The translations under genes and the position numbers were made by a program. A stretch of 64,000 nt of DNA from contig NZ_JARGCS010000012.1 in assembly GCF_029193575.1 (NCBI RefSeq), positions 558,001-622,000 on the forward strand, given 5' to 3'. This DNA is from Pseudomonas entomophila (GTDB taxonomy: Bacteria > Pseudomonadota > Gammaproteobacteria > Pseudomonadales > Pseudomonadaceae). Below, in pieces: positions 44,293-52,398 of this stretch (position 1 is the stretch's first letter; each line of letters begins with the position of its first letter). A model generated the notes under the pieces. That model was not told the DNA's origin. It saw only the letters and a list, made by a program, of their open reading frames with translations, and did not search any database.

Positions 44293-45003
44293 ATGAGCCA
44301 CGCGGTAGCGCGCCTGCGCGCCGAGCGCCTGGCGCGCAGCAACAAACCCTTCATCGCCCGAGGTTCGCGCGCCGAGCGCTGCCCGGACTGCCGGGTGATC
44401 GCCACTCACTGTCTGTGCGCCTGGAAGCCGCGGGTCGATGCCGACTCAGGTGTCTGCCTGGTGATGCACGACACCGAGCCGCTGAAGCCGACCAACACCG
44501 GCTGGTTGATCGCCGACCTGGTTGCCGACACCTGGGCCTTCGGCTGGCTGCGCACCGAGGTCGACCCTCGTCTGCTCGAGCTGCTCGAACAACCCCAGTG
44601 GCAGCCCTACATCGTGTTCCCCGGCGAATTCGTCGCCGAGGAGCGGGTAGTCAGCGAGGTGGTGCGCGAGCCGGGCAAGCGGCCGCTGTTCATCCTGCTC
44701 GACGCCACCTGGACCGAGGCGCGCAAGATGTTTCGCAAGAGCCCGTATCTGGACCGCTTCCCGGTGCTGAGCCTGCAAGCCGAGCAGATGTCGCGCTATC
44801 GCTTGCGCCGCTCCAAGCGCGACGACCACTTCTGCACCGCGGAAGTGGCGGCCATGTGCCTGGACCTGGCCGGCGACGCGCGCGCGTCCCAGGCGCTGGA
44901 CGCCTACCTGGACGTGTTCAGCCTGCACTACCTGAGCGGCAAGCGCCGCCTGCCACTGGACCCGCAGGATGAGGCGCACCAGCGTTTGCATACCTTCCTA
45001 TAG
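44293..45003 (+). CDS. DTW-domain tRNA-uridine aminocarboxypropyltransferase
   Basis: A 236-residue DTW-domain protein. The diagnostic motif is FILLDATWTEARKMFRKSPY (DATW replacing the usual DGTW), with an N-terminal zinc-type cysteine group in SRAERCPDCRVIATHCLCAW. Related enzymes (E. coli TapT/YfiP) place a 3-amino-3-carboxypropyl group from SAM on uridine 47 of tRNA. The domain ends near SGKRRLPLDPQDE. ATG 44293 is the only reasonable start in frame. It seems to be a single-gene unit preceding erdR. Confidence 0.9.
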   Translation: MSHAVARLRAERLARSNKPFIARGSRAERCPDCRVIATHCLCAWKPRVDADSGVCLVMHDTEPLKPTNTGWLIADLVADTWAFGWLRTEVDPRLLELLEQPQWQPYIVFPGEFVAEERVVSEVVREPGKRPLFILLDATWTEARKMFRKSPYLDRFPVLSLQAEQMSRYRLRRSKRDDHFCTAEVAAMCLDLAGDARASQALDAYLDVFSLHYLSGKRRLPLDPQDEAHQRLHTFL

Positions 45004-45230
45004 TCCAAGGGGCAGGTGAGGCGGATTGGTTCATACTGTCGGGGCTGGCAGCCAGGGTGGGCGAGCCCGGCGGGCAATTGGCTTGACCACCCGGACCGCG
45101 CTCGGCATCCTTGGCGCCGATTCGGCCACGGCGAGGCGGCGGGTACCCCCGGCTTCGCCGTGCCTTGAGTTGCCCGCCAGGCGCTCGCCATACCCCTGCA
45201 CGCCTGGCTCAGAACAGGACCCCTGGATCG

Positions 45231-45881
45231 ATGGCCACATACGAAATCCTGATTGCCGATGACCACCCGCTGTTTCGCAGCGCGTTGCGCCAGGCCGTGA
45301 CCCTGGGCCTTGGCCCGGACGTGCGTCTGGTGGAGGTGGCGAGCATCGCCGAACTGGAAAACCGCCTGACCGAGAAGGCCGACTGGGACCTGGTCCTGCT
45401 CGACCTGAACATGCCCGGCGCCTACGGCTTTTCCGGCCTGGTGCTGTTGCGTGGGCAGTACCCGCAGATTCCGGTGGTGATGGTCTCGGCCCAGGAAGAA
45501 GCGGCTGTGGTGGTCAAGTCCCGCGAGTTCGGCGCCAGTGGCTTCATTCCCAAGTCGAGCCCGCTGGAAGTGATTCAGGATGCGGTGCAAAAGGTGCTCG
45601 ACGGCGAGGTCTGGTGGCCGCCGCAGGCGTTCGACAAGGTCGATGTGTCGGCCGAAGCCAAGGCCGCCAGCGAAGGGTTGGCCAGCCTCACGCCGCAGCA
45701 GTTCCGGGTCTTGACCATGGTCTGCGAAGGGCTGCTGAACAAGCAGATCGCCTACGAGCTGAGTGTGTCCGAGGCGACCATCAAGGCCCACGTGACCGCG
45801 ATTTTCCGTAAGCTCGGCGTGCGCACGCGCACCCAGGCGGCCTTGCTGCTGCAACAACTGGAATCGGTTGCCGGCAGTTAA
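45231..45881 (+). CDS. erdR: LuxR-type response regulator ErdR
   Basis: A 216-residue NarL/FixJ-family response regulator. The receiver has the acidic pocket ILIADDHPLFR and phosphorylatable aspartate in LVLLDLNMPGAYG (~Asp58), with the lysine in GFIPKSS. The C-terminal LuxR helix-turn-helix is LTPQQFRVLTMVCEGLLNKQ and ELSVSEATIKAHVTAIFRKL. Sequence and place next to dgkA match ErdR, which controls ethanol/acetate metabolism with a histidine kinase encoded elsewhere. The ATG at 45231 is chosen because the receiver motif starts ten residues later. The 227-bp gap upstream (45004-45230) holds its promoter. Confidence 0.88.
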   Translation: MATYEILIADDHPLFRSALRQAVTLGLGPDVRLVEVASIAELENRLTEKADWDLVLLDLNMPGAYGFSGLVLLRGQYPQIPVVMVSAQEEAAVVVKSREFGASGFIPKSSPLEVIQDAVQKVLDGEVWWPPQAFDKVDVSAEAKAASEGLASLTPQQFRVLTMVCEGLLNKQIAYELSVSEATIKAHVTAIFRKLGVRTRTQAALLLQQLESVAGS

Positions 45882-45955
45882 GTCGCTGCTGCTTCACGCT
45901 TTTTTGACCCAGGCTGGATTAGCCTGCAGGCCTTTTCATCGGTGAATAGACGCAC

Positions 45956-46318
45956 ATGTCGCCATTCAAGGGCCAGACCGGCCTCAAACGTATCCTCAAC
46001 GCCGCCGGCTACTCGCTGGACGGCCTGCGCGCCGCCTTCAAGGGCGAGGCCGCCTTCCGCCAACTGGTGCTGCTCAACGTGCTGTTGATCCCGACCGCCT
46101 TCTGGCTGCCGGTCAGCCGCGCCGAGCGTGCCATCCTTATCGCGGTGTGCCTGCTGGGGCTGATCGTCGAGCTGCTCAACTCGGCGGTGGAGGCGGCCAT
46201 CGACCGCATTTCCCTGGAGCGCCACCCGTTGTCGAAGAACGCCAAGGACATGGGCAGCGCCGCGCAACTGGTGGCGATGAGTATGGTGGCGCTGGTGTGG
46301 GGCGTGATCCTGCTCTAG
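45956..46318 (+). CDS. dgkA: Diacylglycerol kinase DgkA
   Basis: A 120-residue integral membrane kinase that recycles diacylglycerol to phosphatidic acid using ATP. It has three transmembrane helices and the conserved active-site block LLNSAVEAAIDRISLERHPL followed by SKNAKDMGSAAQLV, including the essential glutamates, asparagine, lysine and aspartate. The length equals that of E. coli DgkA (122 aa). Its stop overlaps the end of the convergent finR gene by 4 bp. Confidence 0.97.
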   Translation: MSPFKGQTGLKRILNAAGYSLDGLRAAFKGEAAFRQLVLLNVLLIPTAFWLPVSRAERAILIAVCLLGLIVELLNSAVEAAIDRISLERHPLSKNAKDMGSAAQLVAMSMVALVWGVILL

Positions 46319-47241
46319 GCGATCGTCGGCAGCACGATCTCGTCGCTGCGCCGTACCCCGGCGGTGAAGCTGCGGCACAGGTCGAGGAACTCGCGCATGG
46401 CCGAGGTCTGGTACTTCTGCTTGTGCCAGATGAAGTAGAACTGGCGCAGCAAGTCCAGCTCCGGGGTTTCCACCGGCACCAGGCTGCCGCGGCGGAAGGC
46501 GTCGCGCAGGGCCAGGCGCGAGATGCAGCCGATGCCCAGGCCCGACTCCACGGCGCGCTTGATCGCCTCGGTGTGTTCCAGCTCCAGGCGGATATTGAGG
46601 TTGGCGCGGTGATGACGCATGGCTTGGTCGAACGTCAGGCGTGTGCCTGAGCCCTGTTCGCGCAAGATCCACGCCTCGTGCGACAGCGACTCGATGCTGG
46701 CCCGACCGATCTTCGCCAGTGGATGCTGCGGTGCGCAGAACACCACCAGTTCGTCCTCGACCCATTGCTGCACCTCCAGGTCGGGGTGGTTGCAGTCGCC
46801 CTCGATCAGCCCCAGGTCAATTTCATAGTGGGCCACCTGTTGCACAATGTGCGCGGTGTTCTGCACGTGCAGTTTGACCTGGCTTTCCGGGTGCACCTGC
46901 ATGAAGCTGCCGATCAGCAATGTGGCCAGGTAGTTGCCGATGGTCAGGGTGGCGCCGACCGCCAGCGAGCCGAAACCCGACTTGCCATTGAGCAGGTCTT
47001 CGATTTCCTTGGCCTGGTCGAGCAGTGCCACGGCCTGAGGCAGCAACTGGTGGCCCAGGGCATTGAGGCTCAGGCGCTTACCGGCGCGGTCGAACAGCTG
47101 GCAGCTGGACTGGCGCTCCAGTTCGGTGATGGAGGTGCTGGCGGCCGATTGCGACAAGGCCAGCACGTTGGCGGCTCGGGAGACGCTTTGGTGCTGGGCC
47201 ACGGCGACGAACACCTGGAGCTGGCGGAGGGTGAATCGCAT
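46315..47241 (-). CDS. finR: LysR-family regulator FinR
   Basis: A 308-residue LysR protein with an N-terminal helix-turn-helix (RFTLRQLQVFVAVAQHQSVS, LSQSAASTSITELERQ) and a co-inducer domain from ~90 to 300. It is divergent from fprA with a 121-bp gap, the arrangement known for P. putida/P. aeruginosa FinR, which activates fprA under superoxide and also affects sulphur metabolism. Name given by synteny and family. Its coding end overlaps dgkA. Confidence 0.88.
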   Translation of the reverse strand: MRFTLRQLQVFVAVAQHQSVSRAANVLALSQSAASTSITELERQSSCQLFDRAGKRLSLNALGHQLLPQAVALLDQAKEIEDLLNGKSGFGSLAVGATLTIGNYLATLLIGSFMQVHPESQVKLHVQNTAHIVQQVAHYEIDLGLIEGDCNHPDLEVQQWVEDELVVFCAPQHPLAKIGRASIESLSHEAWILREQGSGTRLTFDQAMRHHRANLNIRLELEHTEAIKRAVESGLGIGCISRLALRDAFRRGSLVPVETPELDLLRQFYFIWHKQKYQTSAMREFLDLCRSFTAGVRRSDEIVLPTIA

Positions 47242-47289
47242 ATCTATATAACCGATAAGACATATCTTGATAATTCAGTTAACAGATAT
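47239..47289. promoter_or_regulatory. Probable FinR binding region
   Basis: CATATCT occurs twice in direct orientation (47239-47245 and 47261-47267), 22 bp apart, i.e. two helical turns, and ATATCT (47262) pairs with AGATAT (47284-47289) as an inverted repeat. The stretch is strikingly A+T-rich in the divergent finR-fprA gap. Confidence 0.55.
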
Positions 47290-47362
47290 TGTCGCTGCCC
47301 CTAAACTATCGCGCAACTGCGCGTTTTGCGCGCATCGCGTCTTTCTTCAGGAGCCCCCTTAG

Positions 47363-48142
47363 ATGAGCAACATGAACCACGAACGTGTCCTCAGTGTGCA
47401 CCACTGGAACGACACCCTGTTCAGCTTCAAGTGCACCCGCGACCCGGGCCTGCGCTTCGAGAACGGTCAGTTCGTGATGATCGGCCTGCAGCAGCCCAAC
47501 GGCCGTCCGCTCATGCGTGCCTACTCGATCGCCTCGCCGAACTGGGAAGAGCACCTGGAGTTCTTCAGCATCAAGGTGCCGGACGGCCCGCTGACCTCGC
47601 AGTTGCAGCACCTGAAGGAAGGCGACGAGATCATCATCAGCAAGAAGCCCACCGGTACCCTGGTGCTCGACGACCTGAACCCGGGCAAGCACCTGTACCT
47701 GCTGAGCACTGGCACCGGCCTGGCGCCGTTCATGAGCGTCATCCAGGACCCGGAGACCTACGAGCGCTTCGAGAAGGTGATCCTGGTCCACGGCGTGCGC
47801 TACGTGAACGAAGTGGCCTACCGCGAGTTCATCACCGAGCACCTGCCGCAGAACGAGTTCTTCGGCGAGGCGGTGCGTGACAAGCTGATCTACTACCCGA
47901 CCGTGACCCGTGAGCCGTTCGAGAACCAGGGCCGCCTGACCGACCTGATGCGCAGCGGCAAGCTGTTCAGCGACATTGGCCTGCCTCCGATCAACCCGCA
48001 GGACGACCGTGCGATGATCTGCGGCAGCCCGAGCATGCTCGACGAGACCAGCGAGGTGCTCGACAGCTTTGGCCTGAAGATTTCCGCGCGTATGCGTGAG
48101 CCGGGCGACTACTTGATCGAGCGGGCGTTTGTCGAGAAGTAA
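47363..48142 (+). CDS. fpr: Ferredoxin-NADP+ reductase FprA
   Basis: A 259-residue FAD enzyme that moves electrons between NADPH and ferredoxin/flavodoxin, feeding iron-sulphur cluster repair and bacterioferritin iron release. FAD-binding motif RPLMRAYSIASPNWEEHLEF, NADP-binding LYLLSTGTGLAPFMSVIQDP and ICGSPSMLDE, and the C-terminal DYLIERAFVEK are all canonical. The divergent FinR regulator would activate it in oxidative stress. ATG 47363 has GGAG 13 bases upstream; the family start MSN is retained. A clean intrinsic terminator follows. Confidence 0.97.
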   Translation: MSNMNHERVLSVHHWNDTLFSFKCTRDPGLRFENGQFVMIGLQQPNGRPLMRAYSIASPNWEEHLEFFSIKVPDGPLTSQLQHLKEGDEIIISKKPTGTLVLDDLNPGKHLYLLSTGTGLAPFMSVIQDPETYERFEKVILVHGVRYVNEVAYREFITEHLPQNEFFGEAVRDKLIYYPTVTREPFENQGRLTDLMRSGKLFSDIGLPPINPQDDRAMICGSPSMLDETSEVLDSFGLKISARMREPGDYLIERAFVEK

Positions 48143-48162
48143 GACAAAACGCAGCATGAAGA

Positions 48163-48188
48163 ACGCAGGCCTTGGCCTGCGTTTTTTT
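48163..48188 (+). terminator. Intrinsic terminator of fprA
   Basis: ACGCAGGCC-TT-GGCCTGCGT stem with a following T7 run. It lies 20 bp after the fprA stop. Confidence 0.9.
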
Positions 48189-48211
48189 ATGGCTGATGGG
48201 GCGGTGTCTGT

Positions 48212-48244
48212 GCCGGCCCTATCGCGGGGCAAGCCCGCTTCAGG
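48212..48244. repeat. REP element
   Basis: GCCGGCCCTATCGCGGGGC followed by AAGCCCGCTTCAGG, a full P. putida-type REP between the convergent fprA and trmO genes. Same type and orientation relation as the element at 323. Confidence 0.85.
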
Positions 48245-48946
48245 TTATGCAGAGCCGTCCGGCATCACCTCCAACACCCGGATCACCTCCGGTGTCGGGT
48301 AATGCCAGCGCACCTGCACATCCCAGAACTTCACCCCATACACCCGTTCCGGCGGTGGCACCTGGTAGGCGGGCCGCGGATCCTGCGCCAGGCACTGCTC
48401 GATCAGTTCCACCAACGGCTCACCCAGACGCAGCGCATGCACGTGGGCCTGGGGCAGCGCCGCCTCGCTCCACTGCACCTCGATCGGGGCGGGCGCCTCG
48501 CTGGCCATCAGGTTGCTCGCGTCAAGGACGCTGTCGGCATAGGGCACGTAGGGTTTGATATCCAGCACTGGCGTACCGTCCAGCAGGTCGATACCCGACA
48601 GCAACAGGCGCCCCGGCTCCACGCCCTCCAGGCGCACCACCGACTGGCCGATGCCGTTGGGGCGATGGGTGGCGCGGGTGGCGAACACGCCCATGCTCTT
48701 GTTGCCGCCCAAGCGCGGCGGGCGCACTTTCAGGCGTGGTTTGTCTTCCAGCGCCTGGTGGAACAGGAACAGCAGCCATACATGGCTGACCTGCTCAAGC
48801 CCCGCCACCGCGTCGCCCTGGTCGAACGGCGGCAGCAGTTCCAGCACGCCGCGCGCGGCGGGTGCCAGCTGGGGCTGGCGCGGAATGGCGAACTTTTCCT
48901 TGAAGCAGGAGCGCACGACTCCGACTGGCGAGACACTGTGCTGCAT
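48245..48946 (-). CDS. trmO: tRNA (N6-threonylcarbamoyladenosine37-N6)-methyltransferase TrmO
   Basis: A 233-residue protein of the TsaA/TrmO family, which uses SAM to methylate t6A37 of tRNA-Thr. The family core is VSHVWLLFLFHQALEDKPRL, GVFATRATHRPNGIGQSVVR and LLDGTPVLDIKPYVPYAD, and a C-terminal extension ends near the VYGVKFWDVQVRW segment. The ATG at 48946 is preceded by two in-frame GTG codons overlapping the upstream gene stop; coupling with that gene is likely. Confidence 0.93.
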   Translation of the reverse strand: MQHSVSPVGVVRSCFKEKFAIPRQPQLAPAARGVLELLPPFDQGDAVAGLEQVSHVWLLFLFHQALEDKPRLKVRPPRLGGNKSMGVFATRATHRPNGIGQSVVRLEGVEPGRLLLSGIDLLDGTPVLDIKPYVPYADSVLDASNLMASEAPAPIEVQWSEAALPQAHVHALRLGEPLVELIEQCLAQDPRPAYQVPPPERVYGVKFWDVQVRWHYPTPEVIRVLEVMPDGSA

Positions 48947-48952
48947 CACCAC

Positions 48953-49414
48953 TCAGCCGCGCACGCGCAGGGTCAGGCCCTTGAGGAAGTTGCGCAGCAG
49001 CTGGTCGCCGCACGGGCGGTAGTTGTCGTGGCCGACCTTGCGGAACAACGCGCTCAGCTCGGGTTTGGACACGGGGAAGTTGACCGTCTTGAGGATCGCG
49101 TGCAGGTCGTCCTCCTTGAGCTCGAAGGCGACCCGCAACTTCTTGAGGATGGTGTTGTTGGTCACCGGCAGTTCCACCGGTTGCGGCGGACGGCTATCGT
49201 CCTTGCCGCGGCGGTGAATCACCAGGCCATCGAGAAAATGCGCCATGACCCGCTCGGGGCAACGCACGAAGCCGGCCTCGTCTTCCTTCTTCAGGTAGGT
49301 GGCGAGCACCACCGGGTTTACTTCGAGGCCGGACAGCCCAATGATCTCGGCCATCCTGGCGTCGTTGATCTTGAGCATGTAGCGCAGGCTGCGCAGGACA
49401 TCGTTGTGGTTCAT
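48953..49414 (-). CDS. DUF1456 family protein (YehS-like)
   Basis: A 153-residue protein built of two related halves: NDVLRSLRYMLKINDARMAE (~4-70) and TILKKLRVAFELKEDDLHAI (~87-150), each ending in a similar FLDGLVIHRRG / FLKGLTLRVRG segment. This internal duplication is typical of DUF1456. Function unknown; DNA- or nucleotide-related roles have been suggested only by genome context. Its stop overlaps the GTG codons before trmO. Confidence 0.9.
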   Translation of the reverse strand: MNHNDVLRSLRYMLKINDARMAEIIGLSGLEVNPVVLATYLKKEDEAGFVRCPERVMAHFLDGLVIHRRGKDDSRPPQPVELPVTNNTILKKLRVAFELKEDDLHAILKTVNFPVSKPELSALFRKVGHDNYRPCGDQLLRNFLKGLTLRVRG

Positions 49415-49465
49415 GTAAAGCCAATCCTGTTCAAGTGCCGCGACGAAACGGGCGCGGCGGTAATG

Positions 49466-50176
49466 CTAGAAACGTTCGGTGCTGGCCAGGTAGCGCCACT
49501 GCCCCAAGGGTAGCTTGCCCATCGGCACGCCGCCCAGGCGGATGCGGCGCATCCCCTGCACGGTGAGGCCGACACTGGCGCACAGCTGGGCGATCTGGCC
49601 GGGCAAGGGGTTCTTCATGGCCACGCGCAGGTGGCTTTCGCTCTGCCAGCTGGCCTTGGCCTTGGGCAGTTCGCGGCCTTTATAGGTGACGCCGCGTGCC
49701 AGGCGCTCCAGCGCCGAGGCGGGCGCCGCGCCGCTGACCTGGACGATGTATTCCTGTTCCAGGCGCCTGAGGTCGGCGTCGACCTTGCGGGTCACTCGCC
49801 AGTCCTGGGTGTACAGCTGCAGGCCGCTGGCACCTGGCTCCAGCGGGGCCAGGCAGGTGAGCCGGGCGAAATGCCCGTGCAGGGGCCGCACGCCTTCGCG
49901 GTGGGCTTCGCTGAGGCTGGCCAGGGTCATGCTGATGCGGCCGGCTTCGGCGTCCTGGCCGGCGGGCAGGTTGAGCAGCAGGGTGACCGGGTCCAGGGCG
50001 TCGGCGCGGGCGCCGGGCAGCAGCTCGACGCGCTGGGCGTCAACCTTGAACTGCGGTTGTTCGACCACTACGCCATCGACTGTGACCCAGCCACCCTCGA
50101 TGTACAGCTCGGCCTCGCGGCGAGAGCAGCCGAGCTGCTCGATGAGGCGTTTGGACAGGCGGATGGGTTCGGACAT
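49466..50176 (-). CDS. RsuA/RluF-family rRNA pseudouridine synthase
   Basis: A 236-residue pseudouridine synthase. An N-terminal S4 RNA-binding domain (RLSKRLIEQLGCSRREAELY, then GGWVTVDGVVVEQPQFKV, ~5-60) is followed by a catalytic domain. The usual GRLDxxTxGL aspartate motif is replaced by a degenerate stretch (PLEPGASGLQLYTQDWRVTR), so the catalytic aspartate is not visible. The family's final part (GMRRIRLGGVPMGKLPLGQW) is intact. The ATG at 50176 is preferred to an upstream codon at 50194. Activity is uncertain given the missing motif. Confidence 0.83.
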   Translation of the reverse strand: MSEPIRLSKRLIEQLGCSRREAELYIEGGWVTVDGVVVEQPQFKVDAQRVELLPGARADALDPVTLLLNLPAGQDAEAGRISMTLASLSEAHREGVRPLHGHFARLTCLAPLEPGASGLQLYTQDWRVTRKVDADLRRLEQEYIVQVSGAAPASALERLARGVTYKGRELPKAKASWQSESHLRVAMKNPLPGQIAQLCASVGLTVQGMRRIRLGGVPMGKLPLGQWRYLASTERF

Positions 50177-50227
50177 GGACAGACGTTCGCGCAAGGGGAA
50201 AAGGCCGCCATTGTACCTGCCTGGGCG

Positions 50228-50704
50228 TCAATCAGCCCGGGAATCTGCACCTTTCGCATGGGCCAGGCGCAGGTGCAGCAGAGGGTAGGGTTGGCCCAGG
50301 CCGTCGGTCTCCGAGCGCCCGGCCACTTCGAAGCCCTCATGCAGGTAAAAGCCCAGGGCCTTGGGGTTCTGCTCGTTGACGTCCAGGCGTTCGGCGTTGA
50401 GCTCGTCGATCGCGTAGCGCAGCAGGCGCTTGCCCACCCCTTGGCCGTGGTGGCGCGGGTCGACGAAGAGCATGTCGACCCGGCCATTGGCCACGCCTGC
50501 GAAGCCCAGGATGCGCCGCGCGGGGTCGCGGCAACAGACCAGCATCACCGCGTCGAGGTAGCGGCGCAGCACGTGTTCGCGCAGCAGCACGATGTAGGCG
50601 TCGGGGAGGAAGTCATGGGTGGCGCGCACGGCGTCTTCCCAGATTTGCACCAGCGCCGGGTAGTCGCTCAGGTGTGGGGTTTGCAGGGTGAGGGAGGGTG
50701 GCAT
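50228..50704 (-). CDS. GNAT-family N-acetyltransferase
   Basis: A 158-residue GNAT acetyltransferase. The acetyl-CoA-binding motif A is VDPRHHGQGVGKRLLRYAID, and the terminal LDVNEQNPKALGFYLHEGFE is typical of amino-group acetylases of the YjaB/PhnO kind. The substrate cannot be inferred. It lies between rluF-like and rimO genes, all on the minus strand, but a REP element and a terminator separate it from rimO. Confidence 0.9.
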   Translation of the reverse strand: MPPSLTLQTPHLSDYPALVQIWEDAVRATHDFLPDAYIVLLREHVLRRYLDAVMLVCCRDPARRILGFAGVANGRVDMLFVDPRHHGQGVGKRLLRYAIDELNAERLDVNEQNPKALGFYLHEGFEVAGRSETDGLGQPYPLLHLRLAHAKGADSRAD

Positions 50705-50723
50705 GGCGTGGTGTTTCCTGTGG

Positions 50724-50754
50724 CGCTATCGCGGGGAGAGCCCGCTCCTACAGG
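50724..50754. repeat. REP element (variant)
   Basis: CGCTATCGCGGGGAGAGCCCGCTCCTACAGG-type sequence with GGGGAGAGCCC in place of GGGGCAAGCCC. It lies between the GNAT gene and the rimO terminator. Confidence 0.8.
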
Positions 50755-50766
50755 AAACATAGATGC

Positions 50767-50795
50767 AAAAAAAAGCCCCGCCAGTGCGGCGAGGC
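50767..50795 (-). terminator. Intrinsic terminator of rimO
   Basis: Read on the minus strand, GCCTCGCC-GCACT-GGCGGGGC (one bulged pair) followed by T8. It lies 20 bp past the rimO stop. Confidence 0.85.
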
Positions 50796-50815
50796 TATAT
50801 TCAGGCGCAAGACCT

Positions 50816-52147
50816 TCAGATCGGTTCGGCCCACATGTCGTATTCGTCGGCGTCGACCACGCGGCAGCGCACCTTGTCGCCTGGCTTGAAGCCGTGGTCA
50901 CCGTCGATGAACACGCTGCCGTCGATTTCCGGCGCATCGAAGAAGCTGCGGCCAACCGAACCCTGCTCCTCGACTTCGTCGATCAACACCTCGATCTCCT
51001 TGCCGATGCGCAGTTGCAGGCGCGCCGCGCTGATCGCCTGCTGGTGGGCCATGAAGCGGTCCCAGCGGTCCTGCTTGATGTCATCCGGCACTTCGTCCAG
51101 GCCCAGGTCGTTGGCCGGGGCGCCTTCGACCGGCGAGTACTGGAAGCAGCCGACGCGGTCGAGCTGGGCTTCGGTCAGCCAGTCGAGCAGGTACTGGAAG
51201 TCTTCCTCGGTCTCGCCGGGGAAGCCGACGATGAAGGTCGAACGGATCACCAGCTCTGGGCACTGCTCGCGCCAGTTTTTGATGCGGGCCAGGGTGCGGT
51301 CTTCGAAGGCCGGGCGCTTCATGGCCTTGAGCACCTTGGGGCTGGCGTGCTGGAAGGGGATGTCCAGGTACGGCAGGATCTTGCCGGCAGCCATCAGCGG
51401 GATCACGTCGTCGACGTTCGGGTACGGGTACACGTAGTGCAGGCGCACCCAGGCGCCGAGGCTGCTCAGGGCCTCGCACAGTTCGAGCATGCGCGTCTTG
51501 ACCGGGCGACCGTTCCAGAAGTCGGTCTTGTACTTGACGTCGACGCCGTAGGCGCTGGTGTCCTGGGAGATCACCAGGATCTCCTTGACCCCGGCCTTGA
51601 CCAGGCGCTCGGCCTCGCTCAGCACTTCGCCGACCGGACGGCTGACCAGCTTGCCGCGCATCGACGGGATGATGCAGAAGCTGCAGCTGTGGTTGCAGCC
51701 TTCGGAAATCTTCAGGTAGGCGTAGTGACGCGGGGTCAGCTTCACGCCTTGGGGCGGCACCAGGTCGATCAGCGGGTTGTGGTCCTGGCGCGGCGGCACC
51801 ACTTCGTGCACGGCATTGACCACCTGCTCGTACTGCTGCGGGCCGGTGACCGACAGCACGCTCGGGTGCACGTCACGGATACTGCCTTCCTCGACACCCA
51901 TGCAGCCGGTGACAATGACCTTGCCGTTTTCCTTGATCGCTTCGCCGATCACTTCCAGCGACTCGGCCTTGGCGCTGTCGATGAAGCCGCAGGTGTTGAC
52001 CACTACCACGTCGGCGTCCTGGTAGGTCGGCACGACTTCGTAACCTTCCATGCGCAGCTGGGTCAGGATGCGTTCGGAGTCGACCAGGGCCTTGGGGCAA
52101 CCCAGGCTGACGAAGCCGACCTTCGGCGTGGCGGGAGTGGTGGACAT
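50816..52147 (-). CDS. rimO: Ribosomal protein uS12 methylthiotransferase RimO
   Basis: A 443-residue radical-SAM enzyme that adds a methylthio group to Asp89 of ribosomal protein S12. The N-terminal UPF0004 domain has [20 protein letters not shown] and [17 protein letters not shown] with cluster cysteines. The radical-SAM triad is [20 protein letters not shown], and a C-terminal TRAM domain ends in [20 protein letters not shown]. The ATG at 52147 is selected because the family begins shortly before [11 protein letters not shown]; a 23-codon upstream extension has no support. Confidence 0.98.
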   Translation of the reverse strand: MSTTPATPKVGFVSLGCPKALVDSERILTQLRMEGYEVVPTYQDADVVVVNTCGFIDSAKAESLEVIGEAIKENGKVIVTGCMGVEEGSIRDVHPSVLSVTGPQQYEQVVNAVHEVVPPRQDHNPLIDLVPPQGVKLTPRHYAYLKISEGCNHSCSFCIIPSMRGKLVSRPVGEVLSEAERLVKAGVKEILVISQDTSAYGVDVKYKTDFWNGRPVKTRMLELCEALSSLGAWVRLHYVYPYPNVDDVIPLMAAGKILPYLDIPFQHASPKVLKAMKRPAFEDRTLARIKNWREQCPELVIRSTFIVGFPGETEEDFQYLLDWLTEAQLDRVGCFQYSPVEGAPANDLGLDEVPDDIKQDRWDRFMAHQQAISAARLQLRIGKEIEVLIDEVEEQGSVGRSFFDAPEIDGSVFIDGDHGFKPGDKVRCRVVDADEYDMWAEPI

Positions 52148-52398
52148 GGCTAACCTCGGTGTAAGGGGTGCGGCGGTCGGGCGTCGGGGCTGAGAAACAG
52201 CCCCGACCCGCCCCACGGCGGGCGCTCTCGGCGCCTCTGATCAAAAAGTGCGCAATTCTAGCGAGCACGAGGTCGCTTGACCAGCAGAAAAGCGACGAAC
52301 GCTGCGCTATGCTTCGCGCCGTTGCGCCCGGCGTTGCTCAGGCCTGGGCGCAAGGGTGAATTCTATCGGGCCTTGGAGGCCGTCTGCGGGAGTGGTCG

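Noticed and set aside
49631..52153. 840-codon open frame across the pseudouridine synthase, GNAT and rimO genes
   Set aside because: Runs antisense through three well-recognised genes; no ribosome site or family pattern.
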